Assembly: GCA_030686995.1 (NCBI GenBank)
Contig: CM060695.1
Coordinates: forward strand, 101,150,871-101,214,870
DNA length: 64,000 bases
Direction: 5' to 3'
Source: Artemisia argyi
Taxonomy: Eukaryota > Streptophyta > Magnoliopsida > Asterales > Asteraceae
Below, piece by piece: positions 37,029-49,028 of this stretch. Every line of letters starts with the position of its first letter. The stretch's first letter is position 1. The notes beneath the pieces were generated by a model. The model was given only the letters and a program-made list of their open reading frames with translations, had not been told where the DNA came from and ran no database searches. The position numbers were made by a program, and so were the translations under genes.

Positions 37029-38888
37029 ATGCACACTCATTCACAAACAAAGCGTAATCGTCAAAAAAACGTACCCGAGTTACGTACAATTATTGAAGAA
37101 CCAAAAATAAAAATGGACGACGGGCCCCCACCACCCCCACCTGACCCTCCCAAGGATGAGGCAGCTCCCGATCTCCGAACGATGGAGGAGTTGTGTCAAC
37201 CTACCATGCACGGGAGAGGTGGACCTATTGCACCACTCACTATTGAGGCTACGGACTTTGGCCTCAAGCATCACATGATTCATCAAGTCCAAAATTCGTG
37301 TCAATTTCACAGATTGCCGGGTGACGATGCTAACAAGCATCTCGATAAATTTTTAACCGTCACCCAGAGCATGAAACAAAATGGCATCACCGAAGACGGC
37401 CTTCGTTTATATCTCTTCCCCAATTCTCTAACTCATCATGCTACTGCCTGGTTTGATCGTCTTCCTAAGAATCCGATCCAAACTTTTGATGAGATGGTTA
37501 CCAAATTCTTGGAAAAATACTTTCCACCATCCATGGTAACTAAACTAAGAAATGATATCAGCAACTTCAGACAGCGTCCTGACGAGTCCTTATTTGAGGC
37601 ATGGGAACGCTATAAGCTTGCAATTGATCGATGTCCCAATCACAATATGCTTCTTTTCACTATTATAGATACCTTCTACAATGGTTTGACACTTCATCAC
37701 CGTGACACCATCAATACTGCTGCTGGGGGCACCTTTATGAAAAGGACCCTTGAAGAGTGCTATGATTTGATCGAAAACATGACTGCCCATCATAATTTCT
37801 GGGATTCCTCAGCCGAGAGAAATGACTCATGTAAATCCGTCACTCCAGCAAACAATGATATAGCTGTCCTTGCTAAAAAACTTGATGATTTGTCCACTGC
37901 AGTCTTACGTATCCATCAGTCAAATCAAAATCATCACGTCAAAGTTGTCAACCCAAGTTATGAAACTTGTGGTGGTCCCCACCCGTACACTGAGTGCCCA
38001 GCCTCCGGTGGTTTCGCTCATGAAAACGTGTACGCAGCTCAAGGTTCCTATAATGCGGGAGGTAATTCTTACCAACCACAAGGGGACCGTAACCTTTTGA
38101 GCTATCGTTCTAATAACTACCTTGGACCACCTGGGTTTAATCAATCTCAGAATCAGAATGTTCAAAACTGGAATCAAAATTTTAATCAAAATCAAAATCA
38201 AAACCGAATGATCCAAGGTTTTCAAAACCAAGGGAATTTCAAATCCGGTTACAACCAGGCTTTTCTAAACCAAGGAAATTTTAACCGCAATCAAGGTCAT
38301 GGTAATTTTAATCCGGGTAATAATTTCCAACAGGGTAATTTTCAACAAGGAAATAATTTTCATAATCAAAATCAAGGGAATTTTCAAAACAACCGTGCTC
38401 AAAATGTTCCTAACCAAAATCAAGCCGTTATTCCAACTGGACCATCATCCGATGAGTTGTTGAAACAGTTTATGAAATTCCAAGAAGAAATGAACAAATT
38501 GTTGGTTAGCCAGATCTCAGAACTCAAGAAGTCTTTAAATGATCGACCCTCGGGCTCAGTTACACTACCGAGCAACACGATCGCTAACCCGAGGGGCGAT
38601 GTTAAGGCGATCACAACCCGAAGTGGGGTTTCTTATAAAGGACCCACGGCTCCGTCTACCTCTTCTCCTATTCAGGTAGATGAACATGAAACTGAGGCTA
38701 CAACGGATACGGTACTTCCTACTAACAACGGAGATACCAATGACATCCCTCCTCTAGTTATCCCGGTCCCGATCCGCAAAACAAGGGTCGTATTTGAACC
38801 TCCCGAAACTCCTGTTGAAAATCCAAAACCCAACCCGAAACCTACAATTCCTTATACATCACGTTTACAAGATCAAAAGCTCCGCTAA
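37029..38888 (+). CDS. Athila gag
   Basis: Open frame of 619 codons. A better initiator may be the ATG near 37113, just before DDGPPPPPPDPP. It contains the retrotransposon gag domain (about residues 70-250: HRLPGDDANKHLDKF, WFDRLPKNPIQTFDEM, FRQRPDESLFEAWERYK). A degenerate zinc-knuckle follows (YETCGGPHPYTECPA, where the first Cys expected in the family is Tyr), then a long Asn/Gln-rich region (about 350-480) and a C-terminal linker. Forms the particle core in retrotransposition. It ends at a TAA where related copies read on into protease in the same frame, so the stop is probably a mutation. Confidence 0.85.
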   Translation: MHTHSQTKRNRQKNVPELRTIIEEPKIKMDDGPPPPPPDPPKDEAAPDLRTMEELCQPTMHGRGGPIAPLTIEATDFGLKHHMIHQVQNSCQFHRLPGDDANKHLDKFLTVTQSMKQNGITEDGLRLYLFPNSLTHHATAWFDRLPKNPIQTFDEMVTKFLEKYFPPSMVTKLRNDISNFRQRPDESLFEAWERYKLAIDRCPNHNMLLFTIIDTFYNGLTLHHRDTINTAAGGTFMKRTLEECYDLIENMTAHHNFWDSSAERNDSCKSVTPANNDIAVLAKKLDDLSTAVLRIHQSNQNHHVKVVNPSYETCGGPHPYTECPASGGFAHENVYAAQGSYNAGGNSYQPQGDRNLLSYRSNNYLGPPGFNQSQNQNVQNWNQNFNQNQNQNRMIQGFQNQGNFKSGYNQAFLNQGNFNRNQGHGNFNPGNNFQQGNFQQGNNFHNQNQGNFQNNRAQNVPNQNQAVIPTGPSSDELLKQFMKFQEEMNKLLVSQISELKKSLNDRPSGSVTLPSNTIANPRGDVKAITTRSGVSYKGPTAPSTSSPIQVDEHETEATTDTVLPTNNGDTNDIPPLVIPVPIRKTRVVFEPPETPVENPKPNPKPTIPYTSRLQDQKLR

Positions 38889-39836
38889 AAATCAAACCAT
38901 CAAATGGAAATTTTTTTCCAAATCTTTCAAGCTCTTCATTTTGACATCAGCTTCGCGGATGCTATTTTCTTGATGCCCAAATTTGCATCCACAATCAAAA
39001 ACTTATTGAGTAACAAGGAAAAACTGTTCGAGATGGCAAAAACTTCTCTCAATGAAAACTGCTCCGCGGTTTTGTTGAAACAGCTTCCCGAAAAGCTGGG
39101 AGATCTCAGAAAATTTCTCATTCTATGTATATTCCCGGGAATGGTTGAATGATGTGCCTTGGCCGATCTTGGTGCTAGCATCAACCTGATGCCTCACTCA
39201 GTATGGAAGAAACTATCTCTTCTGGAACTCACTCCCACCTGCATGACTCTTGAGCTTGCAGATCGTTTAATATCTCACCCCCTCGGTATTGCCGAGGATG
39301 TATTTGTAAAAGTGGGAAAGTTGCATTTTCCAGCTGACTTTGTGATTGTTGATTTTGATGCGGATCCAAGGGTTCCTCTCATTCTTGGAAGAGGATTCCT
39401 TAGGACGGGTCATGCCTTGATCGATGTATTCAATAAGGAAATCACATTACGTGTTGGTTCCGAAACAATAACCTTCAACCTTGATCAAACCTCGAGATAC
39501 TCCTCTAATTATGATTCCAAATCTGTTAACCGCATCGATGTCATCGATGTTGCAACCGAGGAGTACTCTCAAGAAATTCTTGGTTTCACTGATGATTCTT
39601 TGAGTGGCAATCCCACTCCCTCCTCTCATCCCATCATTGCTAATTCTTCTCCTTCCCTCACTCCGTTTGAGGGAAGTGACTTCGTCTTGGAGGAAATAGA
39701 AGCCTTTCTCCGAAGTGACTCAATTTCCGAAGGAATTGATAACCAAGAGATTTACCCGGAAGGGGATATACTTCTCCTCGAGAAGTTACTCAATCAAGAT
39801 CCCTCCCCCTCCCATTCTTTCACCTACACTTCATAA
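38889..39836 (+). pseudogene. Athila protease segment, broken
   Basis: Same frame as gag. FFQIFQALHFDISFADA and LLSNKEKLFEMAKT are the pre-protease block; the protease core is ALADLGASINLMP with GRGFLRTGHALIDV. A TGA at 39150-39152 lies just before the core. DLGAS in place of DSG/DTG is usual for this lineage. After 39836 the frame changes for the linker that leads to RT. Confidence 0.8.
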
Positions 39837-39839
39837 GGA

Positions 39840-41400
39840 GGAAATAAAAAATGTTGAGAAAACTGATGATTTTCCTGAGGTCGAGCTTAAGGATTTGCCT
39901 CCTCATCTTATATATGTACTTCTGGAGGGTGATGATAAATTACCCCGTCATAATAGCAAAAAACTTAAAAGATGAGGAGAAAACTGCTCTCATTAAGGTC
40001 TTGAAATCTCACAAGCAAGCAATTGCTTGGAAACTCTCCGATATCAAGGGTATTAACCCTGAATTCTGTACTCACAAAATCTTAATGGAGGATGATTTCA
40101 AACCGGCAGTTCAACAACAGAGACGGGTTAATACTAAAATTCACGAGGTTATCAAACAAGAAGTTCTCAAACTTCTTGATTCCGGATTGATTTACCCTAT
40201 CTCCGATAGTCCTTGGGTTAGCCCAATCCATTGTATTCCAAAAAAGGGTGGCATAACTGTTGTCACAAATGATGAAAGCGAGTTTATTCCAACTCGACTG
40301 GTCACGGGATGGCGTATGTGCATTGACAATCAAAAGTTAAATGAGGCCACCCGAAAAGACCACTTTCCTCTACCCTTCATGGACCAGATGCTCGAGAGAT
40401 TAGCGAGAAACGAGTACTATTGTTTCCTCGATGGTTTCTCGGGTTACTTTCAGATTCCCATTGATCCGCAGGATCAAGAAAAGACTACCTTTACATGCCC
40501 CTATGGAACTTTTGCCTATAGACGTATGCCTTTCGGCTTATGTAATGCTCTAGGCACGTTCCAAATGTGCATTATGGCCATATTTCACGACATGATCAGG
40601 AAAACTATGGAGGTATTTATGGATGACTTCTCGGTCATTGGGATTCTTTCCAATCCTGTCTCTCCCACTTAGAGAACATGCTAAAATGTTGCAAAGAAAC
40701 AAATTTATGTCTCAACTGGGAGAAGAGCCATTTTATGGTCAAAGAGGGCATTGTCCTCGGCCATAAGATTTCCAAAAGTGGGATCGAGGTTGATAGAGCC
40801 AAAGTTGATGTAATAGCTAAACTGCCTCCCCCCACTACTGTCAAAGGTGTCAGGAGTTTCCTTGGTCATGCCGGATTTTATCGTAGATTCATTCAAGATT
40901 TTTCAAGAATCGCCCGGCGAAAAAGATGCTCCTTTCATCTTTTCACCCGAGTGCATCGAAGCTTTTCAAACCTTAAAGAAAAAGCTTACTGAGGCACCCA
41001 TTCTTGTTGGCCCCGATTGGGACCTGCCCTTTGAATTTATGTGCGATGCAAGTGATTTTGCAATAGGTGCAGTCCTGGGGAAACGTAAAACCAAACATTT
41101 TCAGCCTATACATTATGCCAGTAAGATCATGACTAAAGCTCAAACTCATTATACCACCACGGAAAAAGAACTCTTAGCCGTGGTGTATGCTTTCGAGAAG
41201 TTTTGACCGTACCTTATCTTGACAAAGTGCATAGTGTATACGGATCACTCGGCTCTGAAATATCTCTTTGCTAAAAAAGATGCAAAGCCGAGATTGCTCC
41301 GATGGGTTCTGCTCCTACAAGAATTTGATATCATTATCCGTGATAAAAAAGGAGTTGAGAACCTAGCGGCTGATCATCTATCCCGACTAGAGAACCCTCA
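39840..41400 (+). pseudogene. Athila reverse transcriptase-RNase H, frameshifted
   Basis: RT blocks are in order: SPWVSPIHCIPKKGG, GWRMCIDNQKLN, CFLDGFSGYFQIPI, RRMPFGLCNALGTFQ, then catalytic FMDDFSV near 40615. The frame shifts near 39940, 40665 and 40915. The RNase H part starts FMCDASDFAIGAVLG and ends [17 protein letters not shown] at 41204-41206 replaces the Arg expected after AFEKF (CGA to TGA is a likely deamination). Copies cDNA from RNA in intact relatives; not functional here. Confidence 0.85.
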
Positions 41401-42778
41401 CCAAGATGTCCTCGAGAAAAAGGAAATGAATGAAACCTTTCCCCTCGAGACACTCAATGTGATCTCTACTCGTGGGGATTCCACTACCCCATGGTTTGTA
41501 GACTTTGCAAATTACCATGCAGGTAATTTCATTGTTAAAGGGTTGACGTCCCAACAGAAGAAAAAGTTCTTCAAAGATGTTAATAATTACTTCTGGGACG
41601 ATCCCTACCTGTTCAAGATATGTGCGGATCAAGTCATCCGACGGTGTGTCCATGGCCAAGAAGCCATGGATATCCTCAAAGCTTGTCATGATGGACCTAC
41701 GTGGGGACATCATAGTCCAAACTACACCGCCAAAAAGGTGTTTGATTCAAGGTTCTACTGGCCCACGATCTACAAGGATGCCCACGAGTTTGTCAAAACC
41801 TGTGATGCTTGTCAGCGTCACGGGAATATTTCTAAGAAGGATGAGATGCCTCAAAACGCCATCCAAGTATGTGAAATCTTTGACATCTAGGGCATTGATT
41901 TTATGGGTCCATTCCCGTCTTCACGAGGGAATAAGTATATACTCGTGGCTGTCGATTATCTGTCAAAATGGGTTGAAGCAAAGGCTTTAGCCACCAACGA
42001 TGCCCGAGTTGTTTTCAAATTTTTGAAAGCTCTTTTTGCCAGGTTCGGAACTCCACGTGCCATAATCAGTGATCGTGGTACACACTTTTGCAACGATCGG
42101 TTTTCAAGATTCATGCAAAAGTACGATGTTACTCACCGTCTCTCCACTGCATACCACCCTCAAACAAGTGGGCAGGTGGAGGTTTCCAATCGTGGCATAA
42201 AAAGAATTCTGGAGAGGACTGTAGGAGAAAACCGTGCCTCTTGGTCGGATAAGCTAGATGATGCACTCTGGGCTTTCCGTACAGCTTACAAAACACCTAT
42301 CGGGTGCACTCCATACAAGCTGGTTTACAGGAAAGCGTGTCATCTACCGATTGAGCTAGAGCACAAAGCCTACTGGGGCTTGAAACATGCCAACTTCGAC
42401 CTTAAGACAGCGGGTGATCACCGCAAGGTTCAATTAAATGATTTAAATGAACTTCTTGATCAGGCTTATGAGCATTCTTTGATCTACAAAGAAAAGACAA
42501 AGAAGATACACGACTCAAAAATCAAGAACCGCGTTTTCAACGTTGGTGATCGAGTCCTTCTTTTCAACTCCAGATTGAAGATTTTCTCGGGCAAATTAAA
42601 AACCCGTTGGTCTGGGCCTTTCAGTGTCACCAAAGTATTTCCATATGGAACCGTTGAATTATCTCAACCCGACGGTCCCAACTTTAAAGTGAACGGTCAT
42701 AGGTTGAAGCATTACTTTGGAGGGGACATACCACCCATGGTTGTCTCGGATCTCCAAACTTTCCCCACAAACCAATGA
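41401..42778 (+). pseudogene. Athila integrase, one nonsense codon
   Basis: HHCC zinc-binding region around [18 protein letters not shown] and CDACQRHG; the DDE core includes [26 protein letters not shown] and [17 protein letters not shown]; the C-terminal part is [24 protein letters not shown] at 41888-41890 stands where Trp is expected before GIDFMGP (TGG to TAG). The rest, 41903-42778, is open for 291 codons. Same frame as the RNase H part. Confidence 0.85.
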
Positions 42779-42815
42779 ATTCGGGGATCGAGTCAAGCTA
42801 ATGACTCGGTGAACA

Positions 42816-44398
42816 AGCTTAATAGTTCTAAGCTTATTTTGGGCTTTAGGTCCTTGGCTCACAGGTTATTTGTGCCTTGTACTTACCCTGACCACAGACC
42901 TTACACTGAGTGACTCAGTGTGCAAGCCTAATTTCCAAGCCCTCTCAAGTGCTTATTAGTGGGACCCAAGGCCTGAGCCTTGGCTTTTTGGAAAGCCCTT
43001 CTGGTTGGCTTGTTAGATCAAGCTTAATTTTGGACCCTTGTTCACCCCTGTGGACCCCACAACGCCTGCAAGTTACCATTTTTGGCCTCTTAAGTGTTCA
43101 GGTTTTGGCCATTAGCTTATCTGCTTATTACAGCTTATCCATTATCCTTATTTCCTTATTTTGGCTTATTTTAAGTTAGTCTCTGCTTGTTGTAGCTTAT
43201 TTAAATTTGTGACATCTGTTTGTAGCTTTTCATTAGCTTTTTCAAAACCTAAAAGTCCTAATAAGCTTCAAACATCATTATGTTAAGCACTTTAGGTTCC
43301 ATATTGCTTATTTTTAAGATCCAACTAAAGTGCCTTCACAAAAGTCCCTTATTTTCAGTATATAAATAGATTTGTAAAAGAAAATCCACAAAAAGCCCAA
43401 TTTAAAAATAGTGATAGCTTCTATTTAAGTCATTTGGCTTATTGCTCAGCGTTTTCAAAAAGAAATTTTCATTTTTATAATTTTCTTAGGTTTCTAATAT
43501 ATTAAAATAATTTGGGAAAAATTTTCATAATTTTCTAAGTTAATTTAGTATTTATAATAATTAAATTAAGTTTAATTAGTTTTAATCAAAAAAGCCAAAT
43601 ATTAATTTTCCTTCTGCTTATTAATAAGCCATAGTAGCTTTTTATATTTTTCCTAGCTTTTATAATTAATAAAGTATTTTTAGAAAAAATTTCAGAATTT
43701 TCATTGTTCATTTAGTATTTTTCCTAATTAAATTAGTTAAATTAGATTTTAATTAATAAATAAGTAAATAATTAGTAAATTAGTTTAAAAATAATTTTTA
43801 TAAACTTTTTATAATTTTTTAGGATTCCTGTGATGGTTAATTAGTTTTGTAAAAAATTTCATATTTTTCTAAGTCATTTTAGTATTTTTCTTAAATTTAA
43901 ATTAGTTATAAATTAGTTTTTATTAATTATTAAATAGTTTAAATTAGTTTTTAATTAATAATAAATAATAAAATAATAAAAAAAGTAATTTTCTTTTTAA
44001 TTAAATTTTATTTTAATATTAAGTTTGTAAAAATTTCATTTTCACCCCCTGTAATTTTAAATTGTTCAAAACTCACCTTTTATTTTGTTTGTAACCATTT
44101 CTGAATTGTAATCTGTTTTACATTTATACATATCTGTAATCTTGTGATTGTTTATACTGTTTCATTATCTTATCATCAAGCAATTTGTAGTGTAATAAAA
44201 TCCAAATTATTATCTGTTACTATTCCCAATCACTGTATCTCTTAAACGTTTCCAAAACACAATTTCAATCTCGTTGGGACTTAACGACCCGGGGATTTCC
44301 CTGTACTTCCACGGATTTTATATCTTGCACTCCTTTCCCTCATGTTTGACCTGTTGACCATCCTTGGTTAATTTGGACTGACTATAAGGGAGGAGTCA
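42816..44398 (+). repeat. Truncated 3' LTR of the Athila element
   Basis: Starts at AGCTTAATAGTTCT, which corresponds to 34812, so the first 2.47 kb (U3 with TATA and repeat array) is absent, along with any polypurine tract. Ends GGGAGGAGTCA then the target copy GTCGT. Confidence 0.85.
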
Positions 44399-46113
44399 GT
44401 CGTACTGGGATTTGGTTTATCTATTGTTGCAACTTTGAACCTTGTAAATTCTGGCATCGTCGCTCCGAACCAAAATTCGGTTTCAACCACCGTAGTAAAT
44501 TATGTGTGGAGTGAAGCATATTATGAAACATCATTTCAAGGTGGAGATTCATCATTCGTTGTGCGTTTTTGTTTTCGAAGTTTTTATTTATTTATTTATT
44601 TTATCATTTTGTAACATATATGACCGTGCTCTTGTAGATATGTTGTCGGCGGGCTTTCTGACGCAGGACAGTAGTGAGCAAGTTGTTACGGTCATGACCA
44701 ACAATTCATCGGTACCGAGAGAAATTACTGGGCCTTTACCTGTCATAATGAGCCTTGAAGAAAGCGTAGAGCTCGATGAAACAGTTGTCGAGACTAGCGC
44801 TAATACTGGTGTCATGAGTCGCGTGTGTAAGAAGCGAAGGTCGGTTCATTTAGAGAGGGTCTGATATAGCGATCAGTATTTTAACTGTGATGGGTCGACT
44901 TCTAGTGTTGTGAGTGAGAATCCTCGGAATGATTGGAGACAGTATCTGAATGTTGGGGATTATCCTAGTGGTGCAGGTGGTGATGGTTGGCTTACTTCCT
45001 ATGGTGGTTCAGCGAAAGTGGGGAATACCAGTTCTTATAATGAGGGGAACCGTGATCGTCTTGAAATAGAGGAGCTGCGGGCTTTAGTAGAGGAGCTGAA
45101 GAGGGAGAGGGATATGTTGGCACGGGAGTGCACCGATCTAAAGGGTAAGGTTGCAGACCATGAGAGAGACCTTTCATTCTACACGACTGAGTTCAACCAT
45201 GTTTTGGCTGATCGACATGACCTTTTAGGCTGGAAGGGACTTCGTTGAGGCGTGAATTGATCGTCTTCATAGGCGTCTCGATCGTCGTTATTAGAGGGCG
45301 TATCTTTATACTAATCTCGGAATGTTAGAATAAATGTAGTCGGTTTTGCATCATATGACTACTTGTGTGGTGTAGTAGTTTAATTATGTAAGCATATTTC
45401 CCTTTCTTGTATGATATGTTGCTTTTGTATGGTATAAAAAAGTTTCTAGTATTATGCTTCGAGCATTTTTGACATTATTTAATGGAGACTATTGTTTGTT
45501 AGTAGCATATATTTTGTTGATACAAAAGTTGGGCGTTCCTAGTTTGGGCTCTTGCTCTCGTACCAATTCGCTCTTAATGCTTGAAACCTGCGCACTAAGA
45601 AAATAAACAAACACCGTTAGGCTTATCGTGGGATTGTTTTCCACGATTATCCTCTGGCGTGAGAGTAAGTAATCGGTTTTAGGGTTCTCGTAAAGAGTTT
45701 TAGGGTTTTGTGAATCGTACCTTTAATGAGAATTATGTCATTCCTTATATAGGCGCAGAATCATTGTAGGTTTCGTGCTCCTTACGTTTCGCACGCATGG
45801 TGCTTATCCGGCCCAAGGATCCTTATCCATAGATAGAAGATCCTTATCTAGACCATAAATAGTTTGGTTGGGCTTGGGTCTACGTGAGCCCTATCCTGTT
45901 AACAATGCGGCCCAAGTTATAATAGCCCACTCATGGTGGATTTGGGCCTTAGTGATGTTTATCATTTAGGCTCGTGGCCCAAATATAGACTATACGTCAT
46001 CATGTCCCCCCAGTCTAGTGTGCGCGGCTTGTAGCCATGGATGCTAGACTAGTGAGAGCAGCGGTAAGCGTGGCGGGAGGAAATTATAAATTTGCCGCCC
46101 AATATTAAGAACT
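44399..46113 (+). other. Element-derived region with broken coiled-coil ORF
   Basis: Right continuation of the sequence split by the Athila insertion. 44640-44864 encodes an acidic piece ending VCKKRRSVHLERV, then a TGA. 44910-45248 encodes a polar piece with a coiled coil (EIEELRALVEELKRERDML). I do not recognise the protein; it may belong to the same element as the gene at 46423. 45530-46110 reads like the flank or LTR of that element and ends with CCCCCCAGTCTAG near 46010. Confidence 0.45.
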
Positions 46114-46243
46114 ATGTATCTAGTCCAAAATATTTCAAAAAATGCCTCGGGAAACGGGGAGTGTGTCCACGTATTCTTTGGAAAATGGGGAAAAGTTCAT
46201 GTACCTTCTCATATTCCAGCCGCACGTTTTTATGAGTGGGATC

Positions 46244-46286
46244 CACGTGGCTCACATCCTAGGGTTTTGGTAACCCTATATAAATA
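46244..46286 (+). promoter_or_regulatory. G-box and TATA box of the gypsy-type gene
   Basis: CACGTG at 46244-46249 and TATATAAATA at 46277-46286, with ATG at 46423, giving a 5' UTR of about 110 nt. G-boxes are bound by plant bHLH/bZIP factors; function here is inferred. Confidence 0.6.
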
Positions 46287-46422
46287 CCACCTCCCTTTTA
46301 CTGAAAACACACAGTAAAAAACACACTTCCACCGTTTTACATTTCTTCAAAGCGTTTTCAAAGAAATCAACTGTTTTATTAGGTAATCCGCGAAAGCGTG
46401 CTCTATTATTAGTTTCTCTAAA

Positions 46423-49028
46423 ATGGTTCGCCAATTACACGAGTTTCCTTCTGAAATGGACGAGGATGAACTGCGTCAGTTCTCCTCGGACTATTTTATA
46501 CCTCTTGACGTGCATCCGGTTGTACCGGAGGCCGACACGTGCATCGCGGATTTCCCTGTGGGAAAGATAGGGTTGTACACGCGCTTCTTCGAGTATGCGA
46601 ACCAGCGCGTACCCATATCCATATTTCTGAGCAATGTGCTCAACCACTACCACCTTCATATTTCCCAGCTGCACTGTATAGGTGCGGCAAAAATATCCAA
46701 TTTTGAAATAAATTGTTGGTTGCTTGTTATTAACCCGAATGTTGACCTATTCCGTGCGATTTACCACACAACGTGGTCGCATGGATGGGTATCCTTTGCG
46801 AAGCGCGGTGGATGCCTTCAGTACTATATAGAGAAGGTGGATTCTCTTAGGGATTGGAGGGAAAAGTTTTTCTGGGTAGATGATAGGGTATTTCCTTCGC
46901 CTTTTGAGTTTTATACTCAAGAGACGCTGCCAAGGGATGGGCGCCCCGCACCCGGTTCGTATAGCGTGGCGGATGCGGAGACTATTGATGCCAACCGCAT
47001 CCCCATTAACCCTTACCCTGAGGAGTTTTTGGTGCACGTAGGGCTGAGTCGCAACTATTTCCATGGTTCTAACGAGGTGCCAACCTTCATCGATGAGAGC
47101 GGGCGGGGTGGGTGTTCATCCCTTATATTTGTTCGCTTCAAATAATGTAAGTGATTCTGTATGCGCACTTTCAATAACTAATATGTGTTTTGTTGTTTGC
47201 TCATGTGTTGCCCAGAGATGGATTTGTTCGCTGTAGTGAAGCTTGAGAAGCCGAAGCAGGTGACAGTTGGTGTGCGTCCTCTGAGGGAAAATGAGCAGCC
47301 CCTTCTGGATGCGACTGCTGGGCACCTAACTGTGTTAGGGCAAGCTGGGCCTGAATATTCGCCTCCTCTGCTAGTGACGCGTGTGCAGAGCGTGCCTCCT
47401 ACTGGGGAGCCTGTGCATGTGGAGAAGTTGCAGGCTGAGTCTTCCGACAACGTGGAGGTGCTGGAGCCGAAGATTGTAGCGCAGAATCTAAAGCGCAAAG
47501 GAGAGGCTGGTGGCAGTGGCACTTCCAAGAGGAGGCGCCATCTGATCGCGGATGAAGAGTCATCCGCAGAGGATGACATATCCGCCACTGGCGCGGATAA
47601 GGAGACTGCAAAGGCTTCTCCCCTTCTGTAAGTGATATCCCTGATTCTTCTTTTATTCTTATATATTTATTATTACTTGTCGTAATATGCGCTGACTTTC
47701 TACTTTATTCGTTGTAGTGACCATGCTGCAAAGGGTGATGCGGCATTTATGGAGAGTGTGGTCCTTCCTCAGAATGAAAACGTGGAGGAGGGAGTGAAGG
47801 TGGCTGGGGAGTTATCTGCGCAACAGCTATTGGTGGAGCTAGCTGCAGCTGCTGAGCGTCAGACTGAGCTGGTCGCTCAGTTAAAGACGCAGTATGTTGG
47901 GGAGGGCAGTACCCTCGCTCAGAAGGATGAGGAGATTGCCCTGCTTCGTGCGCAGTTGGCTGATGCGCAAGCGGAGGTAGGGTCTGCCAAGGCGTATGCT
48001 GATAAGGTCACTGATGAGAAGTTGACCATGATGGCGGAGTTACAGCATGCGCGCGGGGAGCTGCATCTATTCAGGGCGAACCTTACTAGGGGGGGGGGGG
48101 TAAGGTATTTGGAGGAGAAAAAGGCTGAGCACTTTAGCCATATCGATGAGTTCTGCCTGCGCATGGAGAAGATTCTGAAGGAGCAGGAGGAAAAGCTGCG
48201 TGGCCTGAGCATAGACTATGATGAGGAATTATACCCTCATCTTATGTCTACAATAGCTGAGCGCAGGTACGTCCTTATACATTTTCTGCAATGTTGCCTT
48301 ATTATATTGATTGGTTTGTCTCTTTTCTTCTAATGCATCCTTTTTCTGTTTATGCAGGTGGTTGATCAGTCATGGCTTGCGCCTGGCTGCGATGGGCACC
48401 CTAGAATCTCCAGAGGTGTTGGAGACTTTTGGAAAGGTGGTGCAGTGCGCCGTTGGAGCGTGGTAGGGCACAAGCTATGGAGGAGCTCCATGAGGCGAAG
48501 GTGCTGAGCGTGGCGCTTGCTGAGGTGCCTGGTTACAATGCCAATGCTTATGACGAACTGATGAAGGCTATGGAGGGGATGAAGCTGCTTGAGCTTCCCC
48601 ATATTGCGCGGCTGGAGCACGACCGGGATTACCCTATAAAGGTAATTATGGAGGGGTTAACCCTGGGACGCCATATATTGGAGGATGCAGAGGCGCAGCC
48701 AGACTATTTTCTAAAGCCTGACGAGTCGCAGCTGCAGGTTCCTGTTTTTGCACAGCCGCGCCATATGTTGAATCCTTTTGTTCTTGAAAAGGAGGTTCCT
48801 CTTAAGGAGGTATTGGAGCTGCACGCGGAGAGAGCTGCCAAGAAAAAAGGTGTTAAGGGCAAGGCCATCTTATGCGGTGTGGGAGCTGCGCATATTCCCA
48901 GATCAGATGGGGTTCCTGTTAGTGTAGCGACCGTATCGCCTAAGAATGCGTTGCTTTTGAGAAAGCTCCAAGAGGCAGGAAGCTCCGCTGCCCCAGAAGA
49001 TAGTCCTGAGCACCGCCATAGTGTGTAG
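46423..49028 (+). pseudogene. 'Putative gypsy-type transposase' gene (PF04195-like), 4 exons, one frameshift
   Basis: Exons 46423-47107, 47216-47627, 47718-48266 and 48358-49028 join in phase (GTGGGT, GTAAGT and GTACGT donors). The N-terminal domain (residues about 30-220: DFPVGKIGLYTRFFEY, ISQLHCIGAAKISNFEINCW, DWREKFFWVDD, NPYPEEFLVHVGLS) fits this family, followed by MDLFAVVKLEKPKQV. Then come a basic disordered region (KRKGEAGGSGTSKRRR), a long coiled coil (AAAAERQTELVAQL onward) and a C-terminal block RAQAMEELHEAKV. A one-base shift near 48455-48466 puts a TAG in frame, so the last 190 codons lie in another frame. A run of 12 G at 48089-48100 lies inside exon 3. Role in mobility unproven despite the name. 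Confidence 0.7.

Larger units (their letters stand above)
32341..44398 (+). mobile_element. Athila-lineage Ty3 retrotransposon, ~12 kb, defective
   Basis: Order: 5' LTR 32341-36383, PBS 36389-36406, AT-rich leader to 37028, gag, protease, RT-RNase H, integrase, truncated 3' LTR 42816-44398. GTCGT precedes the TG start (32336-32340) and follows the CA end (44399-44403), fitting a 5-bp target duplication. Gag type, protease DLGAS, tRNA-Asp PBS and long LTRs indicate Athila. There is no env-like ORF: only 37 bp separate the integrase stop from 3' LTR sequence. Several stops and frameshifts make the copy non-autonomous. Confidence 0.85.

Noticed and set aside
38420..38614. Antisense frames inside Athila gag and pol
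   Set aside because: Shadows of the sense coding sequence with no features of their own.
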